Assembly (NCBI RefSeq): GCF_003311635.1
Contig: NZ_QEXL01000014.1
Coordinates: 1 to 64,000 of the forward strand
Source of the DNA: Novacetimonas cocois
GTDB taxonomy: Bacteria > Pseudomonadota > Alphaproteobacteria > Acetobacterales > Acetobacteraceae
DNA length: 64,000 nucleotides
Direction of reading: 5' to 3'
In this document: in pieces, positions 19,424 through 29,070 of the stretch
How the letters are laid out: each line of letters begins with the position of its first letter
Numbering within the stretch: position 1 is the first letter of the stretch
The notes under the pieces: generated by a model
The model's database searches: none
The model's input: only the letters and a program-made list of their open reading frames with translations
Told to the model about the DNA's origin: nothing
Translations under genes and position numbers: made by a program

Positions 19424-22400
19424 TTAGGCTTCAAGGGGATTATTTTTTCGCATCAGCCGCATGGCCTTGAGTTTGCTCCACGCCCGCAGCCGGTCGAGAT
19501 AGATGTAGATGACCGGCGTGGTATAGAGCGTCAGAAGCTGGCTCATGGCCAGACCACCCACGACCGCGATTCCCAGCGGGCGACGCAGTTCGATCCCGTA
19601 CCCATCGCTGATGATCAGCGGAACGGCGCCAAAGGCCGCCGCCATCGTCGTCATGATGATGGGACGGAATCGTTTGACGCACGCCTCCCGGATGGCCTGT
19701 TCGGGCGACATGCCGCCGTCGCGTTCGGCATGCAGGGCGAAATCCACCATCAGGATCGCATTCTTCTTCACGATGCCCACCAGCAGGATCATGCCGATCA
19801 TTGCAATCAGCGAGAATTCCTGCCCCGTCAGCCACAGCGCCAGCACCGCCCCCACCGCAGCGGAGGGCAGGGTGGACAGGATCGTCAGCGGATGGATGTA
19901 GCTTTCATACAGGATGCCCAGCGTGACATACATGGTCGCAAGGGCCGCGACGAACACCAGCAGTTCGTTCACGATGGCTTTCTGGAACTGCGCCGCCTGT
20001 CCCGAAAATCCCCCCTGGATGGAGGGCGGAACCCCCATTTTGACCATGGTCGTGCGGATTTCGTCGCTGGCGTCGCTCAGCGCCTTGCCCGGCGCAAGGT
20101 TGAAGGAAATCGCCGCCGAGACGAATCCGTCGCGATGCGACACCGTGATGGACGTCGGGTGGCGTTCCAGGTTGGCGACGACCGACAGGGGGACCATCGT
20201 CTCGCTGCTGGAGGAAACGGCGGAACCGTTCGATGCGCCATTGCCGCCCGCCAGCCTGTTTGCGATGGAGTTTCGGAACGACTGCTGGCTCAACTGCGTG
20301 AACTGGCTGCTGGTGTCGGTCGGGTTGGGCACGCGGATCGTGTTTGAAACCGTGCCGCCGCCCGCGCTCCCGCCCGAGGTGGACAGCCGGAAGGCGGACA
20401 GGATGTCCGGCGTGGTGCGGAAACGGTCCTCCACCTGCATGACGACGTGATAGGTCGTAAGGGAGGTGGAGATGTTTGACGCCGAACGCTGTCCGAAGGC
20501 ATCGTACAGCGTATTGCTGACCAACTGCGGGGTGATCAGGTAGCGCGCGGCGGCGTCACGCACGATGCTGGCGTGAACGGCCGCGCCATTGTTCATGACA
20601 TCGGTGGTGACATCGCGCAGAACCGGGTCATTGCGCAGCGTCGCGGTCAGGCGTGGGACCCAGACATAGATGTCATCGGCGTTGTCGCTGGTCAGGATAT
20701 AGCGATAGGCGCCCTGCTTCTGCCGGCCGCCGCCGCCACTGATGTCGCCTGCCGAAAACATCGACAGGTCCAGCCCCGTCACGTTGCGCAGGCGCTTGTG
20801 GATGCGCGCGATCATTTCGTCAGGGCCGTCGCGGCGCTTCGTCCGGTCGATCATCTGGGCGAATGCCTGTCCTTCGATGTTGGAATCGCCCGAAAATGCA
20901 AGGACTTCCTGCGTATCCTGATCCTCTGTCATGGCCTGGCTGATCTGGCGGATCTTGCTGGTCATGACGGGAAATGACGTGGTCTGGTCGGCGCGGAAGA
21001 AACTCATGATCAGGGCGACGTCTTCCTTGGGCAGGATCCCCTTGGGCATGATGACCAGGATGCCGATCATGAGGAAAAAGCTGAGCGGCAGCGTCAGCGC
21101 CGTCAGGACATGATGGCGCAGCGCCCATTCAAGGGAGCGGCTGTAAATCCGCAGCACCATGGCGAACAGGTGTTCGAATCCGTCCGAACAGGCCCGCATG
21201 CCGCGCTGCCACAGCGGGGCGTCCGGCGGCAGGGGGGCGTCATGGTTCACCTCCAGCAGCAGGCTGCACATCATCGGCGTCAGGCTGAGCGAAAGGAACA
21301 GCGACATGACCACCGTGATGGCCAGCGTCATGGAGAATTCGAAAAAGATCTTCCCGGCCGTCCCCCCCATCAGCAGCAGCGGCAGGAACACCGCGACCAG
21401 CGAGATGGTGATCGACAGCACCGTAAAGGCGATTTCGCGCGATCCCAGCAGCGTCGCCTGCATGCGGCCCATCCCCGCCTCCATATGGCGGGCGATGTTT
21501 TCCAGCACCACGATGGCGTCATCCACGACGAACCCGGTGGCGATCGTCAGCGCCATCAGCGACAGGATGTCGAGCGAGAAGCCGAACACGTACATGACCG
21601 CCAGCGTCCCCGCCAGAGAGATGGGCACCGTGATTGCGGGAATGAGGGTGGAACGCGGCGTGCGCAGGAAAAACAGCACCACCAGCACCACCAGCGCCAC
21701 CGATATGACCAGCGTCCATTGCGTATCGGCCAGCGACGCGCGGATCGTGACCGAACGGTCCATCACGGGCGTCAGGGTGATGCCCTTTGGCAGGGCCGCG
21801 CGCAGGGTGGGGACACGTTCCTTGATCTGGTCGATCACGCGGATGACGTTCGCCCCCGCCTTTGGCCGCACGATGGCCATGACGGCGGGATGACCGTTGA
21901 AGAAACCGGCCTTGTGGTCGTTTTCCACCCCGTCATGCACGCTCGCCACGTCCGACAGGCGCACCGGACGGCCGCTGCGGTAGCCGATGATAAGGTTGCG
22001 GTACTGCGCCGCGTCGCGCGCCTGGTCATTGGTCGCCAGCGTGTAGCGGGTCGGCCCGTCCTGGATGAAGCCCTTGGGCGTGTTGGCGTTGGCCGAGGCC
22101 AGGGCGGAGCGGATGTCCTCGAACCCCAGGCCGTACTTGAACAGGGGGAAGGGATTGATGTCCACGCGCACGGCGGGGGCGGAACTGCCTTCGATATCGA
22201 TCCAGCCCACCCCCTGCACCTGCGACAGCAGGGGCTGCAGGCGGGTCTTGGCGATATCGTACAGGTGGGACACCGGCTGGGTGTCCGATGTCAGGGTCAG
22301 GATGATGATCGGGTTGTCCGACGGATTGGCCTTCCAGTACTGCGGCTGTGACTGCAGTGTCGCGGGCATGTCGCTGCGCGCGGCCTGCAACGCCGCCTCC

Positions 22401-22723
22401 ACGTCGTTCGCGGCGGCGTCGATGTTCACTGAATCATCGAAGGTCAGCAGGATGAACGCGGAATCCTGGCTGGAATCGGATTCGATTTCGTTGACGCCGG
22501 CAATCTGTCCCAGCCTGCGTTCAAGGGGCGTCGTGACGGAACTCGCCATCTGCTGTGGCGAGGCACCCGGCTGTGACGCCACCACATAAATAATGGGAAC
22601 GGAGATGTTCGGCAGGTCCCCCACCGGCAGCACGCGATAGGCAAAGACACCGGCCAGCAGCAATGCCAGCGAGACCAGTGTCGTGGCAACGGGACGCATG
22701 ATAAAGACACGGCACAGGTTCAT
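19424..22723 (-). CDS. RND efflux permease (HAE-1, MdtB/MdtC-like)
   Basis: Inner-membrane proton-driven drug efflux pump, 1099 residues, within the AcrB family size range. It begins MNLCRVFIMRPVATTLVSLA with the first membrane segment and shows FVVDDAIVVLENI with the paired proton-relay Asp residues in TM4, and VGIVKKNAILMVDFA with the TM10 Lys. The N-terminal sequence resembles MdtB/MdtC more than AcrB. No periplasmic adaptor gene lies next to it: upstream is the divergent gmk, downstream is the tRNA. A reading frame overlapping its start by ATGA could be the vestige of a lost upstream gene, but shows no adaptor motif. The partner proteins must be encoded elsewhere. Confidence 0.9.
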   Translation of the reverse strand: MNLCRVFIMRPVATTLVSLALLLAGVFAYRVLPVGDLPNISVPIIYVVASQPGASPQQMASSVTTPLERRLGQIAGVNEIESDSSQDSAFILLTFDDSVNIDAAANDVEAALQAARSDMPATLQSQPQYWKANPSDNPIIILTLTSDTQPVSHLYDIAKTRLQPLLSQVQGVGWIDIEGSSAPAVRVDINPFPLFKYGLGFEDIRSALASANANTPKGFIQDGPTRYTLATNDQARDAAQYRNLIIGYRSGRPVRLSDVASVHDGVENDHKAGFFNGHPAVMAIVRPKAGANVIRVIDQIKERVPTLRAALPKGITLTPVMDRSVTIRASLADTQWTLVISVALVVLVVLFFLRTPRSTLIPAITVPISLAGTLAVMYVFGFSLDILSLMALTIATGFVVDDAIVVLENIARHMEAGMGRMQATLLGSREIAFTVLSITISLVAVFLPLLLMGGTAGKIFFEFSMTLAITVVMSLFLSLSLTPMMCSLLLEVNHDAPLPPDAPLWQRGMRACSDGFEHLFAMVLRIYSRSLEWALRHHVLTALTLPLSFFLMIGILVIMPKGILPKEDVALIMSFFRADQTTSFPVMTSKIRQISQAMTEDQDTQEVLAFSGDSNIEGQAFAQMIDRTKRRDGPDEMIARIHKRLRNVTGLDLSMFSAGDISGGGGRQKQGAYRYILTSDNADDIYVWVPRLTATLRNDPVLRDVTTDVMNNGAAVHASIVRDAAARYLITPQLVSNTLYDAFGQRSASNISTSLTTYHVVMQVEDRFRTTPDILSAFRLSTSGGSAGGGTVSNTIRVPNPTDTSSQFTQLSQQSFRNSIANRLAGGNGASNGSAVSSSSETMVPLSVVANLERHPTSITVSHRDGFVSAAISFNLAPGKALSDASDEIRTTMVKMGVPPSIQGGFSGQAAQFQKAIVNELLVFVAALATMYVTLGILYESYIHPLTILSTLPSAAVGAVLALWLTGQEFSLIAMIGMILLVGIVKKNAILMVDFALHAERDGGMSPEQAIREACVKRFRPIIMTTMAAAFGAVPLIISDGYGIELRRPLGIAVVGGLAMSQLLTLYTTPVIYIYLDRLRAWSKLKAMRLMRKNNPLEA

Positions 22724-22898
22724 GCGGCGCCTGCCCGGCCGGAAAGGGCGGTTTCATGACCGGCACTGGACGCAGGGGCAGCTTCGCGTCGCATAGAAAT
22801 GGGTTTCATATTCGCAGAATACTCTCCGCCTGATAAAACATCGCGAATCCGGCCCCGTATCGGCCCGGACCAAAGACCATCGAGCAAGGATTCAAACA

Positions 22899-23558
22899 AT
22901 GACCACGACGCGCGCGCCAGTGTCTTCATCCTGTCCCCCAGTGCCGCGTCGTGGGGTATGCCTCGTCATTTCCGCGCCTTCCGGGGCAGGAAAATCAACC
23001 ATTGCCAATGCGTTACGAGCATCAGAGCCCCAGCTGCTGCATTCCGTTTCCGTCACGACCCGCCAGCCCCGACCCGGCGAAACCGATGGCGTTCATTACC
23101 ACTTTCGCACCATGGAACGTTTCACGCAAATGGCGAACGCCGGCGAACTTCTGGAATGGGCGACCGTTTTCGGTCGGGGGTACGGAACGCCCCGCGCGCC
23201 GGTGGAACAGGCCCTGGCGCAGGGGCGTGACATGGTGTTCGACATCGACTGGCAGGGGCATCGCCAGATCCGTGCGGCGCTGCCCGACGACGTGGTGGGC
23301 CTGTTCGTGCTTCCCCCCTCGATCGAGGAGCTGGAGCGCCGCCTGCACGGTCGTGGCTCGGACGAGAAGGCGGAGATCGAACGCCGCATGCAGGCCGCCC
23401 GGGACGAGATTTCGCACTGGAACGAGTTCGATCATGTCATCGTCAATGCCGATCTGGACTGCGCCATCGCTCAGGCGCGCGCCATCCTGACCGCGGCCCG
23501 GCTGCAACGCCACCGCCAGTTCGGGCTGGCGGACCTTGTCGCAAGTTTCGGGGTCTGA
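22899..23558 (+). CDS. gmk: Guanylate kinase
   Basis: Phosphorylates GMP to GDP using ATP; essential in nucleotide metabolism. 219 residues with the P-loop SAPSGAGKST at about 25-34, the GMP-binding SVTTRQPRPGETDGVHYHF, and FDIDWQGHRQIR. It has an N-terminal extension of about 18 residues before the core compared with short homologues; an internal start is possible but no better ribosome site was found. It is followed 36 bases later by dnaB in the same direction. Confidence 0.95.
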   Translation: MTTTRAPVSSSCPPVPRRGVCLVISAPSGAGKSTIANALRASEPQLLHSVSVTTRQPRPGETDGVHYHFRTMERFTQMANAGELLEWATVFGRGYGTPRAPVEQALAQGRDMVFDIDWQGHRQIRAALPDDVVGLFVLPPSIEELERRLHGRGSDEKAEIERRMQAARDEISHWNEFDHVIVNADLDCAIAQARAILTAARLQRHRQFGLADLVASFGV

Positions 23559-23594
23559 TGCGTCCGCGCGTCCTGACCCTCCTCCTGTACAGTC

Positions 23595-25133
23595 ATGATG
23601 TCGGATAGAATGGATACCGTGAATACGATCAATCCCACCCCCGACGAGCCCCGTGCCTCCGGCTCCCTGATCGGGATTTCCCAGCGCACGCCCCCCGCCA
23701 ACATCCAGGCGGAACAGGCGCTGCTTGGCGCCATCCTGACGAACAACCGCGCCTATGACCGCGTGTCGGACTTCCTGACCGGCGCCCATTTCGCCAACGA
23801 GGTGAACGGCGTCATCTTTGACGCCATTTCCCGACGGATCGAGGCCGGGCTGCTGGCCGACCCGGTGACGCTGCGTTCGGAGTTCGAGAATTCCGACGCG
23901 CTGAGCGCGGTTGGGGGGGCAGGGTACCTGGTGAAGCTGCTTGGCGCGATGGTGGGCATCATCAACGCCGCCGATTACGGGCGCGCCATCCATGACGCAT
24001 GGGTGCGTCGCCAGCTGATCGAGATCGGGGAGGATGTCGTCAACACCGCGTTCGGATCCAGCACCGGCATGACCGGCGTGGACCAGATCGAGGCGGGGGA
24101 GGAGGCACTGTTCCGCCTTGCCACCGAAAAGGGGCAGGATGGTGGTTTCCTCGCCTTTGACCGGGCGCTGGCGGAGGCGCTGGAGGTGGCGCAGCAGGCT
24201 TTCAGCCGCGCCGGCGACGTGGTGGGCCTGACCACCGGGCTGCGGGATCTGGACAAGAAAACGGGCGGACTGCACCCGTCTGACCTGCTGATCCTTGCCG
24301 GACGGCCCGCGATGGGCAAGACGGCGCTGGCGACCAAGATCGCCTTCAGCGCCGCGCGCGCCCTGATGCGCGAGGCACGGGAAGCCGCCCCCGGCACCCA
24401 GCCCAAGGGATCGGTTGCCATCTTCTCCCTCGAAATGTCGGCCGAGCAGCTGGCCACCCGTATCCTGTCCGAACAGGCCAGCGTATCGGGCGAGCGGATC
24501 CGCCGGGGCGAAATCGGACAGAAGGAGTTCGACCGTTTCGTGCAGGTCAGCCGCGAGCTGGCGCAGCTGCCGCTGCATATCGACGATACGCCCGCCATCT
24601 CGCTGTCGGCCATGCGCACGCGCTGCCGCCGGCTGGCGCGCACCAAGGGCCTTAGCCTCGTGGTGGTGGATTACCTTCAGCTGATGCGGCCATCCGTGGG
24701 GACGCGCCCGGAAAACCGCGTGCTCGAAATCTCCATGATCACGCAGGGCCTCAAGGCGCTGGCCAAGGAACTGTCGGTGCCGGTCATCGCGCTGTCGCAG
24801 CTGTCGCGCCAGGTCGAAAGCCGCGAGGACAAGCGCCCGATGCTGTCGGACCTGCGTGAATCCGGCTCGATCGAGCAGGACGCCGACGCGGTCATGTTCG
24901 TCTATCGCGACCAGTATTACCTCCAGCAGCGCCAGCCCAAGGAAACGTCCTTCGATTCACAGGACAAGTACCAGACCGCGCTGGAGGAATGGCAGCGCAA
25001 GATGGACCTTGCCCATAACCGCGCGGAACTGATCCTTGAAAAGCAGCGCCATGGCCCGACCGGCACGGTGCATCTGTTCTTCGAGGGCGAATTTACGCGG
25101 TTCGCGGATCTCGACATGGTTCATGACGCCTGA
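23595..25133 (+). CDS. dnaB: Replicative DNA helicase DnaB
   Basis: Hexameric helicase that unwinds DNA at the fork and binds primase. 512 residues: N-terminal DnaB domain (PPANIQAEQALLGAIL at about 35-50), then the RecA-like domain with Walker A AGRPAMGKTAL near 235-245, Walker B LVVVDYLQLM, and the DLRESGSIEQDAD segment typical of DnaB. Starts at 23595, 23598 and 23610 are all in frame; 23610 has GGA a few bases upstream and may be the real one. It ends 50 bases before a repeat copy, convergent with yigZ. Confidence 0.96.
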   Translation: MMSDRMDTVNTINPTPDEPRASGSLIGISQRTPPANIQAEQALLGAILTNNRAYDRVSDFLTGAHFANEVNGVIFDAISRRIEAGLLADPVTLRSEFENSDALSAVGGAGYLVKLLGAMVGIINAADYGRAIHDAWVRRQLIEIGEDVVNTAFGSSTGMTGVDQIEAGEEALFRLATEKGQDGGFLAFDRALAEALEVAQQAFSRAGDVVGLTTGLRDLDKKTGGLHPSDLLILAGRPAMGKTALATKIAFSAARALMREAREAAPGTQPKGSVAIFSLEMSAEQLATRILSEQASVSGERIRRGEIGQKEFDRFVQVSRELAQLPLHIDDTPAISLSAMRTRCRRLARTKGLSLVVVDYLQLMRPSVGTRPENRVLEISMITQGLKALAKELSVPVIALSQLSRQVESREDKRPMLSDLRESGSIEQDADAVMFVYRDQYYLQQRQPKETSFDSQDKYQTALEEWQRKMDLAHNRAELILEKQRHGPTGTVHLFFEGEFTRFADLDMVHDA

Positions 25134-25182
25134 TTAAAAAAACCGTTCATTACCCGTTCATTAAAGGTAATGAAAATTTCAT

Positions 25183-25254
25183 GGTGCCGACTTTTTTGAA
25201 AAAAGTCGCGATGGTTACAAATCTTTTTGAAAAAAGCTTCACCAGAAACTTTTA
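25183..25254 (+). repeat. Dispersed intergenic repeat, degenerate copy
   Basis: Forward copy missing most of the left outer arm. The first hairpin is changed to GCCGACTTTTTTGAAAAAAGTCGC and only the right half of the second hairpin (AAAAAAGCTTC) is well kept, followed by ACCAGAAACTTTT. Its right end overlaps the TAA stop of yigZ. It lies between the convergent dnaB and yigZ. Confidence 0.75.
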
Positions 25255-25869
25255 ATGGTTTTCAGGATCTAGGTCTTCCATGACCCGAATGACGGCCTGT
25301 CCACGCGTGATGTCGGTGATGCGCGCGCGGGCTTCGTCTTCGCGTGCCTGTGGCAGGGTGATGCGCAGGTCAACGCCATCCGCGCCAAAGGTTTCCGCCT
25401 CTATCGTCGCGTCCATCGCCAGCAGGCGGGCACGCATCAGGGCATGTTCGGAAAAGCCGCAATGGAAGGTCAGGCCGCACATCGGCACGAGGGGACGTGA
25501 CGGGGCGGTACGCAGGCATTCCGCCGCCGTCCCGCCATAGGCACGGACCAGTCCCCCCGCCCCCAGCTTGATCCCCCCGAACCAGCGTGTCACCACGACG
25601 ACGGTCCGGTCGAATCCCTGTCCCTCGATCACCTGCAGGATGGGGCGGCCGGCGGTGCCCCCCGGTTCGCCATCATCGTCGCTGCGATAGGACTGTCCAA
25701 TGCGATAGGCCCAGCAGTTGTGGGTGGCGTCGGGATCGCTGACCTCCGCAATGAAGGCCAGCGCTGCCTCCGCCGAAGAGACGGGGGCGGCCTGTGCCAG
25801 AAAGAGGCTCTTGCGGATTTCGCGTTCCAGCATGACCTGCTGCGTCAGGATCAGGGGCGTCTCGCTCAC
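25252..25869 (-). CDS. yigZ: YigZ/IMPACT family protein
   Basis: Member of the UPF0029/IMPACT family, whose bacterial members have an unclear role linked to translation or nucleotide binding. 205 residues. The N-terminal domain has the family signature around ATHNCWAYRIG, DDGEPGGTAGRPILQV and VTRWFGGIKLGAGGLVRAYGG; the C-terminal 70 residues form the second small domain. The length is normal. It is transcribed after radA (7-base gap), so the two are likely one unit. The last codons touch a copy of the dispersed repeat. Confidence 0.88.
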   Translation of the reverse strand: MSETPLILTQQVMLEREIRKSLFLAQAAPVSSAEAALAFIAEVSDPDATHNCWAYRIGQSYRSDDDGEPGGTAGRPILQVIEGQGFDRTVVVVTRWFGGIKLGAGGLVRAYGGTAAECLRTAPSRPLVPMCGLTFHCGFSEHALMRARLLAMDATIEAETFGADGVDLRITLPQAREDEARARITDITRGQAVIRVMEDLDPENH

Positions 25870-25875
25870 GCCGGA

Positions 25876-27270
25876 TCACTCCTCCTCCGTGGCGAACAGG
25901 CTGACAAGGTCGCCAAGATGCCCGATTTCATGCAACTGCATGCCGTCCGGCGCGCTGGGGCGGCGGTTGCCGCGCGCGATGCGTCGCGGCAGGTAGGCGC
26001 TCTCGAACCCCAGCTTGTACGCCTCCTTCAGGCGCGTATCGGCCAGCGAGACCTGGCGCACCTCCCCTGACAGGCCGACTTCGCCGAAATAGACCGCGCC
26101 CGCATGCGTCGGCTGTCCGGTCGCGGCCGAAATCAGGGCGGCCGCGACCGCAAGGTCGGCTGCGGGTTCCATCACCCGCAGCCCGCCCGCGATGTTCAGG
26201 TGGACATCCATCGCGTTCAGCTTCATCCCGCATCGCGATTCCAGCACGGCGAGCAGCATGTTCAGCCGCGCCGTCTCCCACCCCACCACGGCGCGGCGCG
26301 GGGCGCCGTCACCCGCCTTGGGCGACAGCAGTGCCTGTATCTCCAGCAGCACGGGGCGCGTGCCCTCCATCCCCGCGAAAACCGCCGACCCCGCGATATG
26401 CCCGCGCCGTTCGGCAAGGAACAGGGCGGAGGGATTGGGCACCTCCACCAGTCCCTGATCGGTCATGGCAAAGACACCGATTTCGTCCGTTGCGCCGAAA
26501 CGGTTCTTTGCCGCGCGCAGGATGCGGAACTGATGGCCGCGATCACCTTCGAAATACATGACGGCATCGACCATATGTTCCAGCACGCGCGGACCGGCCA
26601 GCGCGCCTTCCTTGGTGACATGGCCGACCAGCATCAGGCAGAAGCCGCGCTGTTTCGCCAGGCGGATCAGCTCAAACGCGGAGGAACGGACCTGGCTTAC
26701 GGTGCCCGGCGCGCTTTCGACGGTTTCCATCCACATCGTCTGGATCGAATCGATGACCACAAGCGCCACGTCACGCTCGTTTTCCAGCGTGGCCGTAATG
26801 TCCGCGACATTGATCGCCGCCGCCAGTTCCAGCGCCGGCGCGTCCAGCCCCAGCCTGCGCGCGCGCAGGCGGATCTGGTCCACCGCTTCTTCACCGGAAA
26901 TATACATGACCTTGCGCCCCATGCCCGCCAGCGCGCAGGCCCCCTGAAGCAGCAGGGTTGATTTGCCGATGCCCGGATCCCCGCCCACCAGCACGACGGA
27001 GGCCGGCACCATCCCCCCGCCCAGAACCCGATCCAGTTCGCTGATCCGCGTTTCTATGCGCTCAGGCGGCGGCGTGTCGCCCGCCAGCCCGACCAGTTCG
27101 ATGCGCTTGCCCCGGCTGCGGCGTGGCGCGACCGCGCCCCCGGCCGTGGGTTCGACCGTTTCCTCCACGATGCTGTTCCATGCGCCGCAGGCATCGCACC
27201 GGCCCGACCATTTCGGAAAGACCGCGCCACAGGACTGACAGACAAAGCGGTTGGCGGGACGGCGGGCCAT
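25876..27270 (-). CDS. radA: DNA repair protein RadA
   Basis: RecA-related branch-migration helicase acting in recombinational repair. 464 residues: an N-terminal Zn finger (CQSCGAVFPKWSGRCDACG at about 11-29), the RecA core with Walker A GGDPGIGKSTLL near 95-106, the RadA-specific KNRFG motif, and a C-terminal Lon-protease-like domain (DVHLNIAGGLRVMEPAADLA). All expected parts are present. It is upstream of yigZ by 7 bases. Confidence 0.95.
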   Translation of the reverse strand: MARRPANRFVCQSCGAVFPKWSGRCDACGAWNSIVEETVEPTAGGAVAPRRSRGKRIELVGLAGDTPPPERIETRISELDRVLGGGMVPASVVLVGGDPGIGKSTLLLQGACALAGMGRKVMYISGEEAVDQIRLRARRLGLDAPALELAAAINVADITATLENERDVALVVIDSIQTMWMETVESAPGTVSQVRSSAFELIRLAKQRGFCLMLVGHVTKEGALAGPRVLEHMVDAVMYFEGDRGHQFRILRAAKNRFGATDEIGVFAMTDQGLVEVPNPSALFLAERRGHIAGSAVFAGMEGTRPVLLEIQALLSPKAGDGAPRRAVVGWETARLNMLLAVLESRCGMKLNAMDVHLNIAGGLRVMEPAADLAVAAALISAATGQPTHAGAVYFGEVGLSGEVRQVSLADTRLKEAYKLGFESAYLPRRIARGNRRPSAPDGMQLHEIGHLGDLVSLFATEEE

Positions 27271-27385
27271 CTTGGTTCCCCAGCTATGGTGTGAAAGGAC
27301 GCGACATCGCGCATGTGAAAAAGGCAGCAGGCCTGCCGTCCAGAGCTTGTCATAAAGGATCGGCCCGACAATGCCCTGAAATCAT

Positions 27386-27465
27386 AAAAGTTTTTGGTGA
27401 AGCTTTTTGCAAAAAGCTTCGAAGAACGTCGCCGTTCTGAAAAAAGGCAACACCCGAAAACTTTT
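27386..27465 (-). repeat. Dispersed intergenic repeat, full-length copy
   Basis: Reverse-orientation copy with intact outer arms AAAAGTTTTTGG ... CCGAAAACTTTT and an intact GAAGC hairpin; the GCCGCC hairpin is degenerate. It lies 26 bases 3' of mlaF and upstream of radA. Confidence 0.85.
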
Positions 27466-27490
27466 CAGGAAGGTCGTTTCAAACAGCCTC

Positions 27491-28282
27491 TCAGACGCGG
27501 ACATCCACCTTGATCGGCCCCTCGCGCCGGCCATGCGTGAACTGGTCAACGATCGGGTTGCCACTGTCCAGAAGCGAGGTCGCCGGTCCCTGCCAGATGA
27601 GCCTGCCTTCATACAGCATGGCCGCCTGGTCGCCGATCCGCTGGGCGGAGGCCATGTCATGCGTGATGGCGATGGCGGTCGATCCCAGCTTGCGCACGCA
27701 ATCGACGATCAGCCCGTCAATGACGGCCCCCATGATGGGGTCGAGGCCGGTGGTCGGTTCGTCAAAGAACAGGATTTCCGGCCGCGCCGCGATCGCGCGT
27801 GCCAGTCCGACGCGTTTTTGCATGCCCCCCGACAGTTCGGCGGGCGAAAGTGCGCCCACCGCCGGATCCATCCCCACCTGCTCCAGCAGTTCGCCCGCGC
27901 GTTTCTTCGCATCGGCGCGGCTGATCCGGTGTTTGTGCTGCCGTCCTGCCGCCATCAGACCGAACGCGACATTTTCCCAGACCGTCAGGCTGTCGAACAG
28001 CGCGGCGTTCTGGAACAGCATCCCGATCTTTTCCATATAGGGTTCGCGATGGCGCGGTGACAGGGTTGTCACGTCCACGCCGTCGATTTCGATCGTTCCC
28101 GCATCCGGCGTCACCAGCCCGAGGATGCAGCGCAGCAGCACCGACTTGCCCGTGCCCGATCCCCCGATGATGACGAACGACGTGCCCGTCATGACGTCGA
28201 GGTCCACCCCGTTGAGCACCACTTTCGGGCCAAAGGATTTGCACAGGCCGCGAATGCGGATTTTCGGCGTCTGTCCGGTCAT
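27491..28282 (-). CDS. mlaF: MlaF-like lipid ABC transporter ATPase
   Basis: ATP-binding subunit of an Mla-type phospholipid (or toluene-tolerance Ttg2A) transporter at the inner membrane. 263 residues with Walker A IIGGSGTGKS at about 34-43, the ABC signature ELSGGMQKR, Walker B EILFFDEPTTGLDP and the switch His in AITHDMASA. It overlaps the mlaE stop by 4 bases (ATGA), so the two are coupled. No mlaD, mlaC or mlaB gene lies on either side. Confidence 0.9.
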   Translation of the reverse strand: MTGQTPKIRIRGLCKSFGPKVVLNGVDLDVMTGTSFVIIGGSGTGKSVLLRCILGLVTPDAGTIEIDGVDVTTLSPRHREPYMEKIGMLFQNAALFDSLTVWENVAFGLMAAGRQHKHRISRADAKKRAGELLEQVGMDPAVGALSPAELSGGMQKRVGLARAIAARPEILFFDEPTTGLDPIMGAVIDGLIVDCVRKLGSTAIAITHDMASAQRIGDQAAMLYEGRLIWQGPATSLLDSGNPIVDQFTHGRREGPIKVDVRV

Positions 28283-29070
28283 TGCGAAAAGAACACATCC
28301 GTCAGGAGGTAATCAAAGGTCAGCAGCAGGATCGAGGCCGCGACGACCGCCGCCGTCGTGGCCGCCCCCACGCCTTCCGCCCCGCCGCGGCTGTGATAGC
28401 CGTGATAGCAGCCCATCAGCGCGATCAGGAAACCGAAGATCGCGGCCTTGGCCAGCCCCACGGTCACGTCCATCATCTTGAACGAAGACAGCGTCGCGGA
28501 AATATAGGCCTGCGGCACGAAGTTGAGCTTCATGACACAGACGATGAAGCCCCCCATGACGCCAAGGATGTCGGCCACGATCACCAGGAACGGCAGCGCC
28601 AGCGTCCCCGCCAGCAGGCGCGGGGTGACAAGGTATTTGACCGGGTTGGTCGAAAGCGTGCTGAGCGCGTCGATCTGGTTGGTGACCCGCATCGTGCCGA
28701 TTTCCGCCGACATCGCCGCCCCCACGCGACCCGCCACCATCAGGCCCGCCAGCACGGGGCCGAGTTCGCGCGTGACCGCAAGGATGACGATGCCCGCGAT
28801 CGCGCTCTGCGCATGGTACTGCGCAAATCCGGTATAGGACTGCAGCGCGATCACCCCCCCCGAAAACAGCGCCGTCAGCGCGACGACCGGCAGGGAGAAA
28901 TAGCCGATTTCAATCAGCGATCCCCAGAATGTCCGCCAGTAGAAGGGAGGGCGTACCAGATGGGACACCGCCAGCAGGCCGAACAGCGTCACCTGTCCCG
29001 CCATGCGCACCATGTCGAGGAGCGTGCGGCCGATGCCCGCGATGAAATCCAGGATTTTATCCACGCGCAT
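28279..29070 (-). CDS. mlaE: MlaE-like lipid ABC transporter permease
   Basis: Inner-membrane permease partner of MlaF, keeping outer-membrane lipid asymmetry. 263 residues with five or six hydrophobic segments and the MlaE family core (SGGVIALQSYTGFAQY, ELGPVLAGLMVAGRVGAAMS near 120-140, IGTMRVTNQIDAL). The start at MRVDKILDF gives a normal length. The 3' end overlaps mlaF. Confidence 0.9.
   Translation of the reverse strand: MRVDKILDFIAGIGRTLLDMVRMAGQVTLFGLLAVSHLVRPPFYWRTFWGSLIEIGYFSLPVVALTALFSGGVIALQSYTGFAQYHAQSAIAGIVILAVTRELGPVLAGLMVAGRVGAAMSAEIGTMRVTNQIDALSTLSTNPVKYLVTPRLLAGTLALPFLVIVADILGVMGGFIVCVMKLNFVPQAYISATLSSFKMMDVTVGLAKAAIFGFLIALMGCYHGYHSRGGAEGVGAATTAAVVAASILLLTFDYLLTDVFFSQ

Noticed and set aside
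22720-22929. 69-codon frame overlapping the RND permease start as a real gene
   Set aside because: It runs antisense into the gmk start region and shows no adaptor or other motif; kept only as a possible vestige.
23022-24578. Long open frame (518 codons) antisense to gmk and dnaB
   Set aside because: It mirrors strongly supported genes in GC-rich DNA; composition and lack of motifs show a shadow frame.
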